From contig OX637289.1 of NCBI GenBank assembly GCA_951799445.1, positions 6,167,321-6,231,320 on the forward strand: a DNA stretch of 64,000 bases, written 5' to 3'. Under the pieces are notes generated by a model. The model was not told the DNA's origin. It saw only the letters and a list, made by a program, of their open reading frames with translations, and did no database searches. A program made the position numbers and the translations under genes. Each line of letters starts with the position of its first letter. Positions within the stretch are counted from its first letter, which is position 1. This DNA is from Pseudisothecium myosuroides. Its lineage: Eukaryota; Streptophyta; Bryopsida; Hypnales; Lembophyllaceae. This document shows, one piece after another, positions 60,595-64,000 of this stretch.

Positions 60595-61130
60595 TATCCA
60601 CTCAAAAGAGACACCCCATAGAGCATCTAATAAGACCTCTTCCATGTTTTTCTTGGTAGAGGTAAATGAAAAATGAATGGAGAATTTTTATTGTTATTTT
60701 TTGATGGAGGTAAAATAAATAAATAAAATTTGACTATTCATTTACACAACACCCCATAATATATCCTCTAATAAGACCTCTCTGATCACGTGTTTCTTGG
60801 TACGTCTAATGAAAAATGAATACGGAATTTTTTTTCTGATTTTTTGATTGGAGGATAATGAAAAGTATATAAAACTATTCCGACTATCCACTACCCACTC
60901 AAAAGAGACACCCCATAAAGCCTCTAATAAGACCTCTCCCATGTTTTTCTTGGTGGGGGTAAAGCTAGAAAAATGAATATAGGAGAACTTTTATTTTCAG
61001 TTTCTGATTGGAGGTAATGAAAAATTGAATATAATTTATTTTTTCTTATATTTATATTTCTGATTGGGGGTAATGAAAAAGAGTAAATAAAAAACTTTTG
61101 ACTACCCAATAAGACCTCTCTCACGTTTTT
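60595..61130. repeat. Four-copy ~140-180-bp tandem array
   Basis: TAAGACCTCT occurs at 60631, 60771, 60928 and 61110. Between copies run ACACCCCATA, GTTTTTCTTGGT and GGAGGTAATGAAAA-type phrases. Non-coding, AT-rich. Confidence 0.75.
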
Positions 61131-61139
61131 TCTGAAACA

Positions 61140-61470
61140 GGATTTCTGTGGATTTAGGTCACGGGAGATGAGGGGGGTTCTGGCGCGCCTTCCGTGGGAT
61201 GGACGCGTCCGTGAGCGGGGAGAAGGAGCTGAGTGGTCAGCTGTGTCCCTTGAGTTTGTGCCAGCGTGGCTTGCTGACTTGGCATCTCTGGGTTCCACAT
61301 CGATCTGACGTGGACGTCGTGCGGGAGGTAAGTTACAGCTGTCGGGGGTTTACCCCACCTGTGGCTTGACTGGGAGCTGACTGGGCGACGTGTTCAAAGT
61401 GCCACGTGGGATGAGAGGGGCATGGGACTGCCTGTAATTATAAGAAAGGGGAGCTTTTCCACGTTCCCCA
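61140..61470. other. GC-rich island in AT-rich intergenic DNA
   Basis: Contains CACGTGG, ACGCGTCC and a TATAA-like motif near 61438, but no coding frame with a domain. Could be a promoter or remnant of a mobile element; I cannot tell. Confidence 0.3.
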
Positions 61471-62760
61471 ACATGCTTGCATGGTCTTGTACATGACTAA
61501 TAAGTTAATGAGGTTGACCAGCCTTTGACAGGCAGAATGACTGGTTGGCCCTGTTGGCATTCATTTGTTGAAAAAGGTATTTTTTTTGTCCATGTAAAGG
61601 TAAATGTGAGAAATGGGGACAGTAATTGAAATAAAATTTTGTTTTGACAAAGTATGAGTTTATTGTCAATTTTTGAAGTGTGCTGTCCAATTGGCCCAAA
61701 AGAGTCTCTAGACTTTACCCCAAAATTAACCAAAAAAAAAAAGTATATCTATGATGGTCAACTTACTCACCTAATGTGCAGCCACAATATTTCCTAACAT
61801 GGCTACAACATGAAGGCCTAAAAAAGTCACTTCTTCTGAAGAATTTACACTCAAAATGTGGAAGATCCTATTGTAGTGACTATTCATTCCATCACCATCA
61901 TCCACAACATTGATTGTGGCTGCCAAGTCAATCTAATGTAGTCCAAATCTGATTTATTGAAAATAGTTTGTCATGGATTGATGCAAGGAGTTGTTGTCTA
62001 CTTAGGTTTTTGTCTTAGGTAGGATGACAATAGCCTGACTTATCTTATATGATGGTAACCTATTTCAAAACTAATTCATACAGATTCTTGCCTAAAATGT
62101 ATACTAGCTAAATATGAGAGTCTATATAGGTCCATTTTTAAATTCAGAGTTTATCATATGACATTGATCTGGAAGTGTCAATTTTTGTCAAAAGCATATT
62201 TCAATCCTTTTGGATTTAAATGGTCTTGTTTTATTAAGCTACTTAATGAAATGAGTCTTACCAAGTCCAATTTTTATTTCAAGTCAACTTGTAAATTTAT
62301 CAAATCCACACACTTGAATGACTCTTATTATAATTGCAAATATATATATATCACTATGTTTACAAAAAAAAATCTATTTTTTTCAAATATTGAAAAATAG
62401 AAAAAATTTGGTTTACATTACATTGTTAAATTTTGTACTATAATATACTTCTATTGTAAACATTAAATATTTAAAATTATATATTCTATATGATACAGGG
62501 TACGAATTTTCTCATTTTTTCTTTCACAGAATTCAAAATGATTTAAAACCTTTGCAACAAAGGGTTTAATTTTTTACGACTTCTAGAAGGCAATTGATTT
62601 CATCTATGGAAAACAAACATTTTTCATTCAATTACAGTGACCAATTGAGACCTCAGAAGTGAAATTTATTGGAGTTTCTCATCATGGCTGATTGGATTGT
62701 TCAATTATGTGTTTCAAGCACGTTAGATTTTGGGCTCACACAACTGAAGAATCATTAAGA
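61471..62760. other. AT-rich intergenic DNA
   Basis: No gene, RNA or inverted-repeat element recognised. Confidence 0.4.
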
Positions 62761-63032
62761 TGGGTCCCCCCAAACCGCCACTTTTAGCTACTGAGCCTAT
62801 TCACTATTATTAGACTGATCATATTTTTATATGTTTTTGTTGGGCAGTGAAAGGAGGTTCCAACACACTAGAGAATGCAATATTTGGATACTGTATGCAA
62901 AAATTATCAAGGAGCAACCGTTTGGTTTTAAAATGGTTTCTTCTACATAGGTACAAAATTGATTTTGGAGATGTGCAGTACCATAGAGTATGGCAATTTA
63001 AGGTCAGTGGCACATTTGGGGGTACCTACCTT
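62761..63032. mobile_element. TA-flanked MITE, AGGTAGGTACACCC family, second long copy
   Basis: Ends AGATGGGTCCCCCCAAACCG and CACATTTGGGGGTACCTACCT; strongly similar in its interior to 53117-53392. The right flank reads TT rather than TA, so one edge is mutated. Confidence 0.7.
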
Positions 63033-63035
63033 TGA

Positions 63036-63532
63036 TCATTCCCACCATGACACGCTGGGCGCAGCCGCACCATCTCCCCGCGGGCCCTTGCTTGTTTCTC
63101 ACCCCCACCGTGACTCTTGCACAAGCAACTTCAAGAGCGGCCACGTCCAAAATACACTTGGCCACGCAACAGTAGTGAGGCTCTTCAGTGACTCAAGACC
63201 GCAAATTGTGTAGAATCGTATTGTCAGAGTTTGTTCAAGTATGGCATTGCGCAGTATTTTTGGAAACACTTGGTGAAGACCACAAGCAAGAAGCCTGTGT
63301 AGAAGCCACACATAGCCTAGAAAGGTGGAAAACAAGTTTGGAAGTGGGAGCAGAGGGAAGGATGGTCGGAATCCCTGCTCCACCCTCTGGCCTTCACCGT
63401 GCCAGGGCCCGCTCAATCTGTTCTGGCGAGTCAAACTCAACGGACACGGGTGGGAATGCTCTTAGCAAGGAAGTCGGATGAGTTTCAAGCTTGCCTACTG
63501 TTTTTTTGTGATTTGAAATACTCCGTATTAAG
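63036..63532. other. Intergenic, nothing recognised
   Basis: Balanced composition with a few chance frames; no domain or splice support. Confidence 0.35.
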
Positions 63533-63536
63533 TTAA

Positions 63537-64000
63537 CCCCTAAAAGCCCATTGTCCCTTCGGGGGACAAATGCGTTTTTGGGCATGTACCTTTTTGCTGA
63601 AATTTTCTCCTGATTTTTTGAAACTTTTTGTGAAAATGAAGAATTGAGAGAGGTACGTGGCAAAAAAAAATTGAAATCAGACCTTTGAGCGAGAAGTTAT
63701 GCCATTTCTTGGAATGCGTGGGGATGGGGGGCAGCAAAAAAAATTTGCAAAATTTTGAATTTTTTTTTTAAATATTTTTTTTCTCATAGATTATATTTTT
63801 GTCTATCTAGAAAGCTTTGATTCATTTCATTTGGATTTGTTATGAGGAAGTTATGGACATTCTTGTTTTTCGGGCAGTTAGAGCACCTTCTTGAAAAAAA
63901 TAACTTGTAGGATGCATTTCGGAATGCAATTTTTCAAATTTTTCAAATTTTTTTTTTTGGAATGGTTTAGTTTACTTGCTAGAACAATCTCACCATTGGG
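63537..64000 (+). mobile_element. TTAA-flanked element, copy I, cut by the window end
   Basis: TTAA at 63533-63536, then CCCCTAAAAGCCCATTGTCC and a perfect hairpin TTGTCCC-TTCGG-GGGACAA. It matches copy E closely through to the window edge. The right end lies outside. Confidence 0.75.

Noticed and set aside
61140..61470. LTR retrotransposon terminal repeat
   Set aside because: No TG...CA ends, primer-binding site or second copy in the window.
1..64000. CRISPR arrays, bacterial operons, phage genes, tRNA genes
   Set aside because: None seen. The tandem repeats have no regular unique spacers, genes are spliced, and no cloverleaf with the usual GGTTCRANYCC arm was found by eye.

Overview
The window looks like nuclear DNA of a land plant. 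About ten spliced genes with GT-AG introns and moderate-GC exons sit in AT-rich intergenic DNA packed with transposon remnants. Telomere-type TTTAGGG motifs occur inside introns and 5' leaders. Several proteins read as orthologues of known plant genes: a chloroplast uL18, an At3g02690-type EamA transporter, methionine gamma-lyase and a four-ACT-domain ACR protein. A gene resembling TEDC1, a partner of the delta/epsilon-tubulins needed for centriole triplets, suggests a lineage with flagellated sperm (bryophyte, lycophyte, fern or similar). I cannot name the species.

Layout. 1-3.6 kb: three complete and one cut copy of a TTAA-flanked inverted-repeat element. 5.3-5.7 kb: small charged protein (-). 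8.0-11.45 kb: seven-exon EamA transporter (-). 12-19.2 kb: MITEs, a 528-bp inverted-repeat element, a decayed LINE RNase H region and another TTAA element. 19.9-21.4 kb: IWS1 (-). 22-25.5 kb: tandem and dispersed repeats. 25.8-27.45 kb: chloroplast uL18 (+). 27.7-28.5 kb: weakly supported basic-protein gene (-). 29.1-30.66 kb: NYN-domain (MARF1-like) protein (-). 32.4-38.8 kb: two TTAA elements around a ~176-bp tandem array, a LINE 3' fragment and a train of short hairpin motifs. 39.2-41.9 kb: a piggyBac element with both ends and a broken transposase. 43.3-46.6 kb: TEDC1-like gene (+). 46.9 kb: U6-like snRNA sequence. 48.2-51.05 kb: ACR-type ACT-repeat gene (+). 51.8-53.4 kb: TTAA element and a TA-flanked MITE. 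54.2-56.04 kb: FAD monooxygenase (+), convergent with methionine gamma-lyase (56.5-58.6 kb, -). 60-64 kb: minisatellites, a MITE and one more TTAA element cut by the window edge.

The genes do not form a pathway or cluster; they are ordinary neighbours in a repeat-rich genome. The most distinctive system is mobile: a 2.7-kb piggyBac-type element with perfect 17-bp ends and TTAA flanks, together with at least nine smaller TTAA-flanked copies beginning CCY and ending RGG, some with a conserved TTCG hairpin just inside the left end. This looks like a piggyBac family with non-autonomous derivatives in a plant genome.

Limits: exon borders were set by splice consensus, reading phase and remembered family sequences, without transcripts or database searches.
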